Positions 19,736 through 30,063 are shown, counted from the first letter of the stretch. The stretch is DNA of 64,000 nt from Cedecea colo (GCF_011808225.1 NZ_SOYS01000001.1:883275-947274), one strand, 5' to 3'. Notes: a model not told the origin generated them from the letters alone. Program-made: numbers and translations.

Positions 19736-20745
19736 ACCAGCTCCTCCACCGGCTTAAAGCAGGCGCGCAGGCGACCTTCACCAAAAGGCTCCAACGGCGG
19801 CATGCTGTTACAAATTTCCATGGCGTACGGACAGCGCGGCTGGAACGGACAGCCTTTCGGCAGACGCAGCAGGTTCGGCGGGTTGCCTGGAATGGTCAAC
19901 AGCGCTTCACCTTCCGCATCCAGACGCGGGACCGCGTTCAGCAGACCGATAGAATATGGGTGAGCGGGGCTGTAGAACACGTCGCGCGCTTTGCCGTACT
20001 CCATGGTACGCCCGGCATACATCACCAGCACTTTGTCGCAGATGCCGGCAACCACGCCCAGATCGTGGGTGATCATGATGATGGCGGTGTTGAACTCGCG
20101 TTTCAGCTCGTTTAACAGCGTCATAATCTGCGCCTGCACCGTCACATCCAGCGCGGTCGTTGGTTCATCGGCGATCAGCAGTTTTGGCCGACACAGCAGC
20201 GCCATGGCGATCATTACGCGCTGGCGCATACCGCCTGAGAACTCATGCGGGAACATGCGCATGCGCTTACGCGCTTCCGGCATTTTCACCGCATCAAGCA
20301 TACGCACTGATTCTTCAAACGCTTCAGCCTTGCTCAGCTTCTTGTGCAGCATCAGGACCTCCATCAGCTGCTCCCCCACGCGCATATAAGGGTTAAGGGA
20401 CGTCATTGGGTCCTGGAAAATCATCGAGATCTGTTCCGCGCGCAGGCGGTTTAGCTGATTTTCCGGCAGGTTCAGGATCTCTTTGCCGTTAAATTTCGCC
20501 GAGCCGCCGATGCGGCCGTTGGCTGCCAGCAGGCCCATTAGCGCAAACGCCGTCTGGGATTTACCCGAACCTGATTCGCCGACGATACCCAGCGTTTCAC
20601 CGGCGCGCAGGCTGAAGTTCAGATCGTTTACGGCAGTCACATCACCGTCGGGCGTGCCAAAGGTAACGCGCAGATCTTTTACGTCAAGTAGCGCAGAAGT
20701 CTGGCTCAGTGGAGTGACCACCGCAGGGTTTTCAATTGTGCTCAT
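19732..20745 (-). CDS. oppD: Oligopeptide ABC transporter ATPase OppD
   Basis: The protein has 337 residues. Walker A is G-E-S-G-S-G-K-S-Q, the signature F-S-G-G-M-R-Q-R and Walker B L-L-I-A-D-E-P-T-T-A-L-D. The C-terminal oligopeptide-transporter domain has C-P-F-Q-P-R-C-P-Y. Partner of OppF on the cytoplasmic face of OppBC. Confidence 0.97.
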   Translation of the reverse strand: MSTIENPAVVTPLSQTSALLDVKDLRVTFGTPDGDVTAVNDLNFSLRAGETLGIVGESGSGKSQTAFALMGLLAANGRIGGSAKFNGKEILNLPENQLNRLRAEQISMIFQDPMTSLNPYMRVGEQLMEVLMLHKKLSKAEAFEESVRMLDAVKMPEARKRMRMFPHEFSGGMRQRVMIAMALLCRPKLLIADEPTTALDVTVQAQIMTLLNELKREFNTAIIMITHDLGVVAGICDKVLVMYAGRTMEYGKARDVFYSPAHPYSIGLLNAVPRLDAEGEALLTIPGNPPNLLRLPKGCPFQPRCPYAMEICNSMPPLEPFGEGRLRACFKPVEELV

Positions 20746-20756
20746 CGCGGCACTCC

Positions 20757-21665
20757 TTAACGATCTTTCGGGTCGAGGGCATCACGCAGGCCATCGCCGA
20801 TAAAGTTAAAACAGAACAGGGTGATAACCAAGAAGCCTGCGGGAAACAGCAGCAGCCATGGAGAAACTTCCATGGAGTTAGCGCCGTCGCTTAACAGGGC
20901 GCCCCAGCTGCTCAGCGGCTCCTGGGTCCCCAGACCGAGGAAGCTCAGGAAGGATTCGAACAGGATCATGCTCGGCACCAGCAGCGAGGCGTAAACCACG
21001 ACCACGCCCAGCACGTTCGGCACGATATGGCGAACCACGATACTGACGGTAGAAACCCCGCCCACCTGTGCCGCTTCGATAAATTCTTTACGTTTCAGGC
21101 TCAGCGTCTGGCCACGCACGATACGCGCCATGTCCAGCCAGGAGACCATCCCGATAGCCACGAAGATCAACAGGATGTTCTGCCCGAAGAAGGTCACCAG
21201 CAGAATAACGAAGAACATAAACGGGAAGGAGTTAAGGATTTCCAGTAGACGCATCATCACGGAGTCGGTTTTGCCGCCCAGATAACCCGCCGTCGAGCCG
21301 TACAGCGTGCCGACGACTACCGCAACCAGCGCGGCTGCAACGCCTACCATCAGCGAAATGCGTCCGCCGATAGCCACGCGTACCAGCAGATCGCGGCCTG
21401 ACGAGTCGGTGCCGAAGTAGTGGCCGGACTCCGTCTCTGGCGCGCTCGACATCATGCCCCAGTCGGTATCAAAGTAGGTGAACTGCGACAGCATCGGCGC
21501 AAAGGTCACAAAAAGCGCAATCAGCACCAGCACAATCAGGCTGGCGACCGCCGCGCGGTTATGCATAAAACGACGACGCGCATCCTGCCACAGGCTACGG
21601 CCTTCAACCTCAAGCTTTTCACTGAAGTTTTCCAGCGCCTCGCTGTTTTTCTTACTCAACATCAT
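20757..21665 (-). CDS. oppC: Oligopeptide ABC transporter permease OppC
   Basis: The protein has 302 residues with about six membrane helices. The EAA loop includes E-A-A-Q-V-G-G-V-S, which contacts the ATPases. The start MMLSKKNSEALENFSEKLEV is followed by a long cytoplasmic N-terminus, as in E. coli. Confidence 0.97.
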   Translation of the reverse strand: MMLSKKNSEALENFSEKLEVEGRSLWQDARRRFMHNRAAVASLIVLVLIALFVTFAPMLSQFTYFDTDWGMMSSAPETESGHYFGTDSSGRDLLVRVAIGGRISLMVGVAAALVAVVVGTLYGSTAGYLGGKTDSVMMRLLEILNSFPFMFFVILLVTFFGQNILLIFVAIGMVSWLDMARIVRGQTLSLKRKEFIEAAQVGGVSTVSIVVRHIVPNVLGVVVVYASLLVPSMILFESFLSFLGLGTQEPLSSWGALLSDGANSMEVSPWLLLFPAGFLVITLFCFNFIGDGLRDALDPKDR

Positions 21666-21679
21666 GGCGAACTCCAGCG

Positions 21680-22600
21680 TCAGTAACGGATTTTCGGATC
21701 GATAACGGCATACAGCACGTCAACAATCGCGTTAAAAAGAATAGTCAGCGCGCCCACCAGAATGGTGAGGCTAAGAACCAGCGAATAGTCGCGGTTCAGC
21801 GCTCCGTTTACGAACAGCTGGCCAATACCCGGCAGGCCGTAAATGGTTTCAATAACCATTGAGCCTGTAATGATCCCAACGAAAGCAGGCCCCAGATAAG
21901 AGAGGACGGGCAACAGCGCAGGCTTCAACGCGTGACGCAAAATAATGCGACGCATCGGCAAGCCTTTTGCACGTGCGGTGCGGATAAAGTTGGAGTGCAA
22001 TACCTCAATCATTGAGCCACGGGTAATACGCGCGATACTCGCGATATAGGCTAGCGATAAAGCGACCATCGGCAGGATCATGTATTGCAACGTCCCGCCG
22101 TTCCAGCCTCCTCCGGGCAACCATCTGAGGGTGATGGAAAATATCAGCACCAGTAACGGGGCGACCACGAAACTGGGGATGACGACCCCGGTCATGGCTA
22201 TCCCCATGACGGCATAATCCCATTTGGTATTTTGATTCAGTGCCGCAATTACCCCTGCCAGCACGCCCAGCACAACGGCAAAAATAAACGCGGCCGCGCC
22301 TAATTTGGCCGATACCGGGAAGCTTGAGGCCACCAGATCGTTAACGGAATAATCTTTGTATTTGAATGACGGTCCAAAATCACCGTGCGCCAGCTGCTTC
22401 AGATAGCTGAAATACTGGGTGGTTATCGGATCGTTTAAATGATATTTGGCTTCAATGTTCGCCATCACTTCTGGCGGAAGCGCGCGCTCGCTGGTAAATG
22501 GACTGCCCGGCGCAAGGCGCATCATAAAGAAGGATATTGTTATAAGAATAAAGAGTGTCGGAATTGCTTCCAGACAACGACGTAGAATAAATTTCAACAT
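21680..22600 (-). CDS. oppB: Oligopeptide ABC transporter permease OppB
   Basis: The protein has 306 residues beginning MLKFILRRCLEAIPTLFILI, a hydrophobic start. The EAA-like loop R-T-A-R-A-K-G-L-P-M is present. It forms the membrane channel with OppC. About 90 bases separate it from oppA. Confidence 0.97.
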   Translation of the reverse strand: MLKFILRRCLEAIPTLFILITISFFMMRLAPGSPFTSERALPPEVMANIEAKYHLNDPITTQYFSYLKQLAHGDFGPSFKYKDYSVNDLVASSFPVSAKLGAAAFIFAVVLGVLAGVIAALNQNTKWDYAVMGIAMTGVVIPSFVVAPLLVLIFSITLRWLPGGGWNGGTLQYMILPMVALSLAYIASIARITRGSMIEVLHSNFIRTARAKGLPMRRIILRHALKPALLPVLSYLGPAFVGIITGSMVIETIYGLPGIGQLFVNGALNRDYSLVLSLTILVGALTILFNAIVDVLYAVIDPKIRY

Positions 22601-22691
22601 TGCCCATACCTTCTGGCCTGTGCCTTTAGAGTGCGATGAAATAAGACACGATGGGGCGGGACTGTACTAAGCCCTGCCCCACGACTTGCCA

Positions 22692-24326
22692 TTAATGTTT
22701 GATGATATACATATCTTTAGTGTAGATATTGTCCATTGGGTCTTTGCCGGTATAACCGCCAACCCAAGGTTTCACCAGACGGGCGTTCACATAGTAATAA
22801 ACCGGTACGATCGCAGAGTCTTTGCCCAGTTGCTGTTCGGCTTTATCGTAAGCCGCGCTGCGCTGCGCTTCATCGGTGGCTTTCAGGGACTCGGCCATGA
22901 TGGCATCAAACGCCGGGCTCTTATAATGCGCGGTGTTCATCGAACTTGATGAAAGCATGGTGTTCAGGAACGAAGTTGGTTCGTTGTAGTCCGCACACCA
23001 GCCGGCACGCGCCACATCGTAATTACCCTGGTGACGGGTATCGAGGAAGGTTTTCCACTCCTGGTTCACAAGCTTAACGTTCACACCCAGGTTTTTCTGC
23101 CAGATGGACGCCGCAGCGATAGCCAGTTTCTTATGCAGATCGGAAGTGTTGTACAGCAGGTTGAAGGTCAGCGGCTTGTCTTTGCTGTAGCCTGCTTCAG
23201 CCAGCAGTTTCTTCGCTTCTTCGTTACGTTTTTCCTGAGTCCAGGAGAACCACTCAGGCTTGGTCAGTTTTGCGCCGTCAGTATAAGGAGGCGTGTAGCC
23301 ATAGGCAGGTAAATCGCCCTGGGCTTTAACTTTATTGGTGATAATGTCGCGGTCCAGGCCCAGTTTCAGTGCGGTACGAACACGCGCATCGGTAAACGGT
23401 GCTTTCTGGTTGTTGATTTCGTAGTAATACGTACACAGATACGGATCAACATGAACTTCTGCCGGGATCTCTTTTTTCAGTTTCTGGAACAGTTCAATTG
23501 GCAGGTTGTTGTAGGTCATGTCGATTTCACCGCTGCGGTAGCGGTTAACGTCGGTCACTTCTGATGAAATCGGCAGATAGGTAATCTGGTCGATAACGGT
23601 TTTTTTGTTATCCCAATAGTTGGTGTTGCGTTCCATCACGATACGTTCGTTAACAACCCAGTCTTTCAGTTTATAGGCACCGTTAGAAACAAGGTTCGCA
23701 GGCTGGGTCCACTTCTCGCCAAACTTCTCGATGGCGGTTTTATTCACCGGGGACATCGCCGGATTCACCAGCAGCTTGTAGAAGTAAGGCACAGGCTCGC
23801 TCAGAGTGACTTCCAGCGTATGGTCGTCGATGGCTTTTACGCCCAGCTCAGATGGTTTTTTCTTGCCGTCGATGATCTCATCAACGTTGACGATATGGCC
23901 GTACTGCGGATAGCTCGCATAGGGGGACGCAGTGTTAGGATCAACCAGGCGCTGCCAGCTATAAACGAAATCTTGTGCGGTAACCGGGTCACCGTTAGAC
24001 CATTTCGCATCTTTACGCAGATGGAAGGTCCAGACTTTAAAATCTTTATTATCCCAGGACTCTGCCACGCCCGGAATTGGGTGGCCGTCTTTAGGTGATG
24101 TAATCAGCAGGCCTTCGAAGAGGTCACGGCTGACGTTTGATTCAGGCACGCCTTCAATTTTGTCTGGATCCAGTGACTGCGGTTCAGCGCCGTTGTTACG
24201 GATCAGCGTTTGCTTTTCTGCCAGTTGTACACCTGCCGGGACGTCTGCCGCATGGGCGACGTTACCCGCGAGAAGCGCGGTTAAAATACTTGCTGCTACC
24301 AGACTTTTTTTTGTGATGATGGACAT
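22692..24326 (-). CDS. oppA: Periplasmic oligopeptide-binding protein OppA
   Basis: The protein has 544 residues (E. coli 543). The start is the ATG at 24326 after AGTGGAGT, giving a signal peptide SIITKKSLVAASILTALLAG with cleavage A-H-A before A-D-V-P-A-G. It binds peptides of two to five residues with little sequence preference and delivers them to OppBCDF. The frame stays open for 71 codons upstream to 24539, but this lacks a signal and family match, so it is leader RNA. The bases AUCAACACAAUG at the start are CA-rich, the type of site paired by the small RNA GcvB in E. coli; control by GcvB is inferred. Confidence 0.97.
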   Translation of the reverse strand: MSIITKKSLVAASILTALLAGNVAHAADVPAGVQLAEKQTLIRNNGAEPQSLDPDKIEGVPESNVSRDLFEGLLITSPKDGHPIPGVAESWDNKDFKVWTFHLRKDAKWSNGDPVTAQDFVYSWQRLVDPNTASPYASYPQYGHIVNVDEIIDGKKKPSELGVKAIDDHTLEVTLSEPVPYFYKLLVNPAMSPVNKTAIEKFGEKWTQPANLVSNGAYKLKDWVVNERIVMERNTNYWDNKKTVIDQITYLPISSEVTDVNRYRSGEIDMTYNNLPIELFQKLKKEIPAEVHVDPYLCTYYYEINNQKAPFTDARVRTALKLGLDRDIITNKVKAQGDLPAYGYTPPYTDGAKLTKPEWFSWTQEKRNEEAKKLLAEAGYSKDKPLTFNLLYNTSDLHKKLAIAAASIWQKNLGVNVKLVNQEWKTFLDTRHQGNYDVARAGWCADYNEPTSFLNTMLSSSSMNTAHYKSPAFDAIMAESLKATDEAQRSAAYDKAEQQLGKDSAIVPVYYYVNARLVKPWVGGYTGKDPMDNIYTKDMYIIKH

Positions 24327-25074
24327 TGTGTTGATACTCCACTCATTATAATTACCGGCCCGAAAGCCAGCCTCTTCCCCGTGGGGTTCCTGTACAGCGC
24401 GGAGCGTTAAGCGTCTGTAAGGAGAACTGCTGTTACTTCTTGCTATCACCGACTTTATTTCCGGGATGCTCTTATGGCTCCCTGTTCCGTCGATTCTTTC
24501 CAGCCACCCTGTAACAAGGCTGGATCTAAGTTTGTTCATATTTCAAAGAATATAATTTCATACAGAAATTAAACTCATCTGGAAATAAAGCCTTTTCCAG
24601 CGAATTGTGTTGACCGGAAAGTATCAAAAGCACCCAGGCCCCGCCAATACAATTTGCAAATTTGTTAACTGTTTCTCTTTTATCAACCGCAGCGTGGATT
24701 TACTAAAAGGTTATAGCGGGCTATACGCATTGATTTTATCATTTAAAATCAACCATATAAAATGGAGGGATCGTTTGAAAACCTGAAACGTTCTGTACCT
24801 GCACCGCCACCAACAAAAAATTAACAATTGATTATTTTTTAGCACATTCCTCTGCGGAAATGTTCGAATTACTAATATCATCTCAATAAAGCGGCAGCAA
24901 GCGTCATTGTGTAGTGTGACTTAAATAACAGCGCAACCGCCACTTTTCTGTACAACATGCGCCTTCTGCAAAGGGTAACAGGCGGTTTCCAAAGCAATTT
25001 CTTATGGATGATTTTCTTATATCCCACGCCATAAGTTCCATTTAAAAACGGATTTGGTGTTTTTATAACAAAAG
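24327..25074. other. Long oppA upstream region
   Basis: About 750 bp without a supported gene. The first 213 bases are the probable oppA leader. 24540-25070 is AT-rich with many A/T tracts, suggestive of H-NS or Lrp binding. No sRNA could be identified by eye. Confidence 0.55.
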
Positions 25075-25100
25075 AAAGCAGAATGGCGATTCTGCTTTTT
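25074..25100. terminator. Terminator of ychE
   Basis: AAAGCAGAAT, loop GGCG and ATTCTGCTTT, with T runs on the plus strand and CTTTTG on the minus strand, 22 bases from the ychE stop. Confidence 0.85.
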
Positions 25101-25121
25101 CATATGAAAGTTTCAGTAGAA

Positions 25122-25769
25122 TTAACTTAACAGGCCCGGAAAGATAGCCTTGATACCGGTGACGATAAATTCGATGCCCAGCGCCATCAGCAATAACCCC
25201 ATGATACGGGTAATAACGTTAATGCCGGTCTGGCCCAGCAAGCGCACCAGCCACGGAGCAATGCGAAACACCATCCAGCAGCAAAGAGCAAAAAGCGCAA
25301 TAGCAACAGAAAAGCCAAACAGGTGTCCCCAACTGTGATATTTCGTTCCCCAGACAATCGTGGAACTGATTGCCCCCGGCCCCGCCATAAGCGGTAACGC
25401 AAGAGGCACCACGCCTACGCTTTCGCGTATCGCGCTTTCTGACTTCTCCTGCTTGTTTTGCTTATCTTCGCCCAGCTTGCCGCTGATCATTGACATCGCA
25501 ATCGTCACCACCAGGATGCCGCCGGCAATGCGGAAAGAATCAATGGAAATGCCGAATACTTGCAGGATGCCGTCGCCAAGAAATAATGAGATCCATAAGA
25601 TAATGGCAACGGAAAGGTTGGCGGTAAGGTTGGTTTTATTTCTCGCCGCTGCGGTCTGGTAGCTCGTCATGCTGATAAAGACGGGAATAATGCCCACCGG
25701 GTTTACCAGAGCAAAGAGACCAATAAAAAACTTAAAATAGGTAGGCAAATCAAATAAGGATTGAGCCAC
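25122..25769 (-). CDS. ychE: YchE, MarC-family membrane protein
   Basis: The protein has 215 residues when started at GTG 25769, which has GGAG 6 bases upstream and aligns with the start of E. coli YchE (also 215). It reads AQSLFDLPTYFKFFIGLFAL. Six membrane helices and the G-P-G-A-I-S-S-T motif are typical of the UPF0056/MarC family. Function unknown. Confidence 0.92.
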   Translation of the reverse strand: MAQSLFDLPTYFKFFIGLFALVNPVGIIPVFISMTSYQTAAARNKTNLTANLSVAIILWISLFLGDGILQVFGISIDSFRIAGGILVVTIAMSMISGKLGEDKQNKQEKSESAIRESVGVVPLALPLMAGPGAISSTIVWGTKYHSWGHLFGFSVAIALFALCCWMVFRIAPWLVRLLGQTGINVITRIMGLLLMALGIEFIVTGIKAIFPGLLS

Positions 25770-26245
25770 GCGAAACTCCGCAGGTGAACATAGCAAATGC
25801 AGGCGTAATGTAATGGAAAAGCACGGTCAGCGCTACGGCATTTCACAGCCAGGCGCGCTCCTGCTAACAGGTATTACAGGATTAAGCAATATTGTTACTC
25901 GTATGTTGGAAATATGATAGTTTGATTTGTCTTCGCTGTGACTAAGTTTTTAAAGGCTTTTCAGCCACATAAATAAGCCCTGCTGAAAGGAGTCAGCCTT
26001 GAAATTATGTGATGCAGATCACAAAAACACTACTCAGAAGTGAGTACTCTTGGCTACACCAGAAGAGCAATTCTTATCCTATGAAGCGCTTTTCCAGGTA
26101 AGGCTCTTTTAGTAAATCAGCGAGAGGCTAGTGGACGTTTTTGCACAGGCATACCCCGGTTTTACGCAAGCTGTTGCCCGCTGACTATACTGTCGAATCG
26201 AGCAGCTGATTTACTAAAAGAGTTTAACATTATCAGGAGAGCATT
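25770..26245. other. ychE-adhE intergenic region with adhE promoter and leader
   Basis: 476 bp without a gene. Divergent promoters and a long adhE leader. It includes the 18-bp inverted repeat listed separately. The region corresponds to the one where E. coli adhE is controlled by Cra, Fis and others, but I could not pick individual sites by eye. Confidence 0.6.
26104..26222 (+). promoter_or_regulatory. Long-range inverted repeat in the adhE leader
   Basis: CTCTTTTAGTAAATCAGC (26104-26121) and GCTGATTTACTAAAAGAG (26205-26222) are perfectly complementary over 18 bp, with 83 bases between. The 3' arm ends 13 bases before the adhE AGGAGAG. In E. coli, adhE translation depends on RNase III cleavage of a folded leader; this duplex is a good candidate for the same control. 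The pairing is seen; the RNase III role here is inferred. Confidence 0.7.
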
Positions 26246-28918
26246 ATGGCTGTAACTAATGTCGCTGAACTTAACGCACTCGTAGAGCGTGTCAAGAAAG
26301 CCCAGCGTGAATATGCCAACTTTACTCAAGAGCAAGTTGATAAAATCTTCCGCGCCGCCGCCCTGGCCGCCGCTGATGCTCGAATCCCTCTCGCGAAACT
26401 GGCCGTTGCCGAATCCGGTATGGGTATCGTTGAAGATAAGGTGATTAAAAACCACTTTGCTTCCGAATATATCTATAACGCCTATAAAGATGAGAAAACC
26501 TGCGGTGTGCTGGACGAAGACCACACATTCGGGACCATTACGATCGCTGAGCCAATCGGTATTATTTGCGGTATCGTTCCTACCACTAACCCAACTTCAA
26601 CGGCTATCTTTAAATCGCTCATTAGCCTGAAAACGCGTAACGCAATTATTTTTTCTCCGCATCCACGCGCAAAAGAAGCAACCAATAAAGCAGCGAATAT
26701 CGTGCTGCAGGCGGCCATCGCTGCCGGTGCGCCTAAGGATCTGATCGGTTGGATCGACCAGCCTTCTGTTGAACTGTCAAATGCTCTGATGCACCATCCG
26801 GATATCAATATGATTCTGGCAACCGGTGGGCCGGGCATGGTTAAAGCAGCGTACAGCTCCGGTAAGCCAGCCATCGGCGTTGGCGCAGGTAACACGCCGG
26901 TGGTGGTTGACGAAACTGCCGACATCAAACGCGTTGTTGCTTCTATTCTGATGTCCAAGACCTTCGATAACGGCGTAATTTGTGCTTCTGAGCAGTCTGT
27001 TATCGTTGTTGATTCCGCCTACGATGCCGTTCGCGAACGCTTCGCCAGCCACGGCGGCTATATGCTGCAGGGCCAGGAACTGAAAGCGGTTCAGAATATC
27101 ATCCTGAAAAACGGCGCGCTGAATGCGGCTATCGTTGGTCAGCCAGCGACCAAAATTGCTGAACTGGCAGGCTTCACCGTCCCAGCAGATACCAAAATTC
27201 TGATTGGCGAAGTCAGCGTTGTAGACGAAACTGAGCCGTTCGCTCACGAAAAACTGTCTCCAACTCTGGCGATGTATCGCGCTAAGAGCTTCGAAGATGC
27301 CGTTGTTAAAGCTGAAAAACTGGTTGAGATGGGCGGTATCGGTCATACCTCTTGCCTGTACACCGACCAGGATAACCAGCCAGAACGCGTTAAGCACTTC
27401 GGCGACAAAATGAAGACCGCGCGTATTCTGATTAACACCCCTGCTTCTCAGGGCGGTATCGGCGATCTGTACAACTTCAAACTCGCACCTTCCCTGACGC
27501 TGGGTTGTGGTTCATGGGGTGGCAACTCCATCTCTGAGAACGTTGGTCCTAAGCACCTGATCAACAAGAAAACCGTTGCTAAGCGAGCTGAGAACATGTT
27601 GTGGCATAAACTTCCGAAATCTATCTACTTCCGCCGTGGCTCCCTGCCAATTGCGCTGGACGAAGTGATTACCGATGGTCACAAACGTGCGATGATCGTT
27701 ACCGACCGTTTCCTGTTCAACAACGGTTACGCAGACCAGATCACCTCCGTTCTGAAAGCGGCTGGCGTTGAAACTGAAGTGTTCTTTGAAGTAGAGGCTG
27801 ACCCAACGCTTAGCGTAGTGCGTAAAGGCGCCGAGCTTGCTAACTCCTTCAAACCAGACGTGATCATCGCGCTGGGCGGCGGCTCCCCAATGGATGCGGC
27901 GAAAATCATGTGGGTGATGTACGAACATCCAGAAACCCATTTTGAAGAACTGGCGCTGCGCTTTATGGATATCCGTAAGCGTATCTATAAGTTCCCGAAA
28001 ATGGGCGTGAAAGCGAAAATGATTGCGGTCACCACTACATCAGGTACGGGTTCTGAAGTCACGCCGTTTGCGGTTGTTACCGACGATGCGACAGGACAGA
28101 AATATCCTCTGGCCGACTACGCGCTGACGCCGGATATGGCGATCGTTGATGCCAACCTGGTGATGGATATGCCTAAGTCCCTGTGCGCATTTGGCGGTCT
28201 GGATGCGGTAACCCACGCGCTGGAAGCTTACGTCTCCGTACTGGCGAGCGAGTTCTCTGACGGCCAGGCTCTGCAGGCCCTGAAACTGCTGAAAGAAAAC
28301 CTGCCGGCGTCCTATAATGAAGGCTCTAAAAACCCGGTTGCCCGTGAGCGCGTTCACAATGCTGCGACCATCGCGGGTATCGCGTTTGCGAACGCCTTCC
28401 TGGGCGTATGTCACTCAATGGCGCACAAACTGGGCTCTCAGTTCCATATTCCTCACGGTCTGGCGAACGCCCTGCTGATTTCCAACGTTATCCGCTACAA
28501 CGCGAACGACAACCCAACCAAGCAGACTGCTTTCAGCCAGTACGATCGTCCGCAAGCGCGTCGTCGCTACGCTGAAATCGCAGACCACCTGGGTCTGAGC
28601 GCGCCGGGCGACCGTACCGCGGCTAAGATCGAGAAACTGCTGGCGTGGCTGGATAGCATTAAGGCTGAGCTGGGTATTCCTAAATCCATCCGCGAAGCTG
28701 GCGTTCAGGAAGCCGACTTCCTGGCCCACGTTGATAAGCTGTCCGAAGATGCGTTCGATGACCAGTGTACCGGTGCAAACCCACGTTACCCGCTGATCTC
28801 TGAGCTGAAACAGATTCTGATGGATACTTACTACGGCCGTGAGTACACCGAAGGCGAAGCGGCTAAAGAAGCGGCTCCCGCCGTTAAGGCTGACAAAAAA
28901 GCGAAGAAAATCGCTTAA
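26246..28918 (+). CDS. adhE: Bifunctional acetaldehyde-CoA / alcohol dehydrogenase
   Basis: The protein has 890 residues. The N-terminal CoA-acylating aldehyde dehydrogenase has nucleophile Cys246 (N-G-V-I-C-A-S-E). The C-terminal iron-dependent alcohol dehydrogenase has G-G-G-S-P-M-D-A-A-K and metal ligands in D-A-V-T-H-A-L-E-A-Y, C-H-S-M-A-H-K-L-G and H-I-P-H-G. It converts acetyl-CoA to ethanol in fermentation and forms helical spirosomes. The C-terminal tail is Lys/Ala-rich. Its likely terminator is split by an IS remnant. Confidence 0.98.
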   Translation: MAVTNVAELNALVERVKKAQREYANFTQEQVDKIFRAAALAAADARIPLAKLAVAESGMGIVEDKVIKNHFASEYIYNAYKDEKTCGVLDEDHTFGTITIAEPIGIICGIVPTTNPTSTAIFKSLISLKTRNAIIFSPHPRAKEATNKAANIVLQAAIAAGAPKDLIGWIDQPSVELSNALMHHPDINMILATGGPGMVKAAYSSGKPAIGVGAGNTPVVVDETADIKRVVASILMSKTFDNGVICASEQSVIVVDSAYDAVRERFASHGGYMLQGQELKAVQNIILKNGALNAAIVGQPATKIAELAGFTVPADTKILIGEVSVVDETEPFAHEKLSPTLAMYRAKSFEDAVVKAEKLVEMGGIGHTSCLYTDQDNQPERVKHFGDKMKTARILINTPASQGGIGDLYNFKLAPSLTLGCGSWGGNSISENVGPKHLINKKTVAKRAENMLWHKLPKSIYFRRGSLPIALDEVITDGHKRAMIVTDRFLFNNGYADQITSVLKAAGVETEVFFEVEADPTLSVVRKGAELANSFKPDVIIALGGGSPMDAAKIMWVMYEHPETHFEELALRFMDIRKRIYKFPKMGVKAKMIAVTTTSGTGSEVTPFAVVTDDATGQKYPLADYALTPDMAIVDANLVMDMPKSLCAFGGLDAVTHALEAYVSVLASEFSDGQALQALKLLKENLPASYNEGSKNPVARERVHNAATIAGIAFANAFLGVCHSMAHKLGSQFHIPHGLANALLISNVIRYNANDNPTKQTAFSQYDRPQARRRYAEIADHLGLSAPGDRTAAKIEKLLAWLDSIKAELGIPKSIREAGVQEADFLAHVDKLSEDAFDDQCTGANPRYPLISELKQILMDTYYGREYTEGEAAKEAAPAVKADKKAKKIA

Positions 28919-28941
28919 TTGACAGACTTTGCTAAAAAACC

Positions 28942-28951
28942 CGCTTCGGCG
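28942..28951. repeat. Target-site duplication, left copy
   Basis: CGCTTCGGCG, matching the right copy 30054-30063 (CGCCTCGGCG) at nine of ten bases. It flanks the IS4-family remnant. Confidence 0.7.
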
Positions 28952-30053
28952 CTGAGAAATCCTCAGTAATGGGCGGGTAAAAAAGACAGGCATAGCGTTT
29001 GTGATCTACTGATTGTGCTATCAATTCAATGAGATCACCTCTATGCCTGCTTACCGGGTACGTCAGAATCTCTTCCGCGATGCTTTATCTCCGTTTCACA
29101 AATACCGCCAAAATGCTTTGCTGAATGCCACCCTCGCCTTAATCAATGGCGCATCACTGACCTAACCCGTATCGGGCGTTATTTAACCGGTGCAGCCAGG
29201 GTCAAAAATAAAATCAAACGTATTGACCGTCTGCCGGGCAATGAATCACTTCATAGTGATATTGCTCTGATTTTCACAGGCATTATCACTATGCTGACCT
29301 AAAAATTATCGCTGTGTTATTGCTGCTGACTGGAGTGGTTATCCGTCTCAGGAATAGTAGATGCTTCGCGCCAGCCTGCTTTGTGACGGGCGTTCCCAAC
29401 TGGATTATCTCATCAGGAAAACAGCAGAACTCACCGATACAGAAGGCTTTTATGGATGCCCTTGCCGGGGCGGTGAACCCAAAGGTCAGGATCATCATCG
29501 TACCGATGCAGGCTTGCAGAACGTATGTTTTCGGCATATCAAATCGCCCGGATGGGATTTTATCGACCTTATCAGAGGCAATATCCGGATGCGCCTGAAC
29601 AGCAAAGGCGAAGACTGCTTCAGGCGTCAGGCATTACAGGCCAGCAGCAAATCGGACTATCCAGGACCAGGCACGCTTGCGCGCAGCAGGTGCGCGGTAT
29701 GACGGATTATTTTTACCGGGATGGGAAAAGTGAACGCTTCGGGTTCGGTCTGCGTACCGGTTACAGTCGTTCGCCGGGAAGAATGCTGGTCCTGAGCCTG
29801 CTGGCAACGCTGAATACATAGTGCTGTGGCTTATTGGTTATCACGCTGAAAATAAAGGCTTACCCCTGGATACCAGGCCAACGGCGTTAAATCACGGCGG
29901 ATAATTTCATATCGGAGGTTAGCGGAGAATGGCCTGCGACATTCTCCGCTAATGTTAAAACGAAAGGTGCTGAGCACCATTCTTAACCACCTCGCCAGAA
30001 CCTACCGAAATATGATGCTGGTTTATTAGCGCTGGTTTATGGGGACTCCTCAG
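28952..30053 (+). mobile_element. Decayed IS4-family (IS10-like) element inserted after adhE
   Basis: The ends are CTGAGAAATCCTCA (from 28952) and, in reverse, CTGAGGAGTCCCCA (from 30053), both close to the IS10 end CTGAGAGATCCCCT. A plus-strand transposase is readable in pieces: MPAYRVRQNLFRDALSPFHK from 29043, then after a frameshift LTRIGRYLTG and KIKRIDRLPGNESLH, D-W-S-G-Y with two in-frame stops, MLRASLLCDGRSQLDYLIRK, then L-W-L-I-G-Y-H-A-E-N-K. About 1.1 kb remain against 1.3 kb for IS10, with several stops and frameshifts, so it is dead. E. coli K-12 carries the transposase relic insZ (ychG) at the same adhE-tdk position, so the insertion may be ancestral. Confidence 0.82.
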
Positions 30054-30063
30054 CGCCTCGGCG
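30054..30063. repeat. Target-site duplication, right copy
   Basis: CGCCTCGGCG followed by GTTTTTTTA. Joined to the left flank (TAAAAAAC before CGC), this rebuilds a perfect terminator hairpin. Confidence 0.7.
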
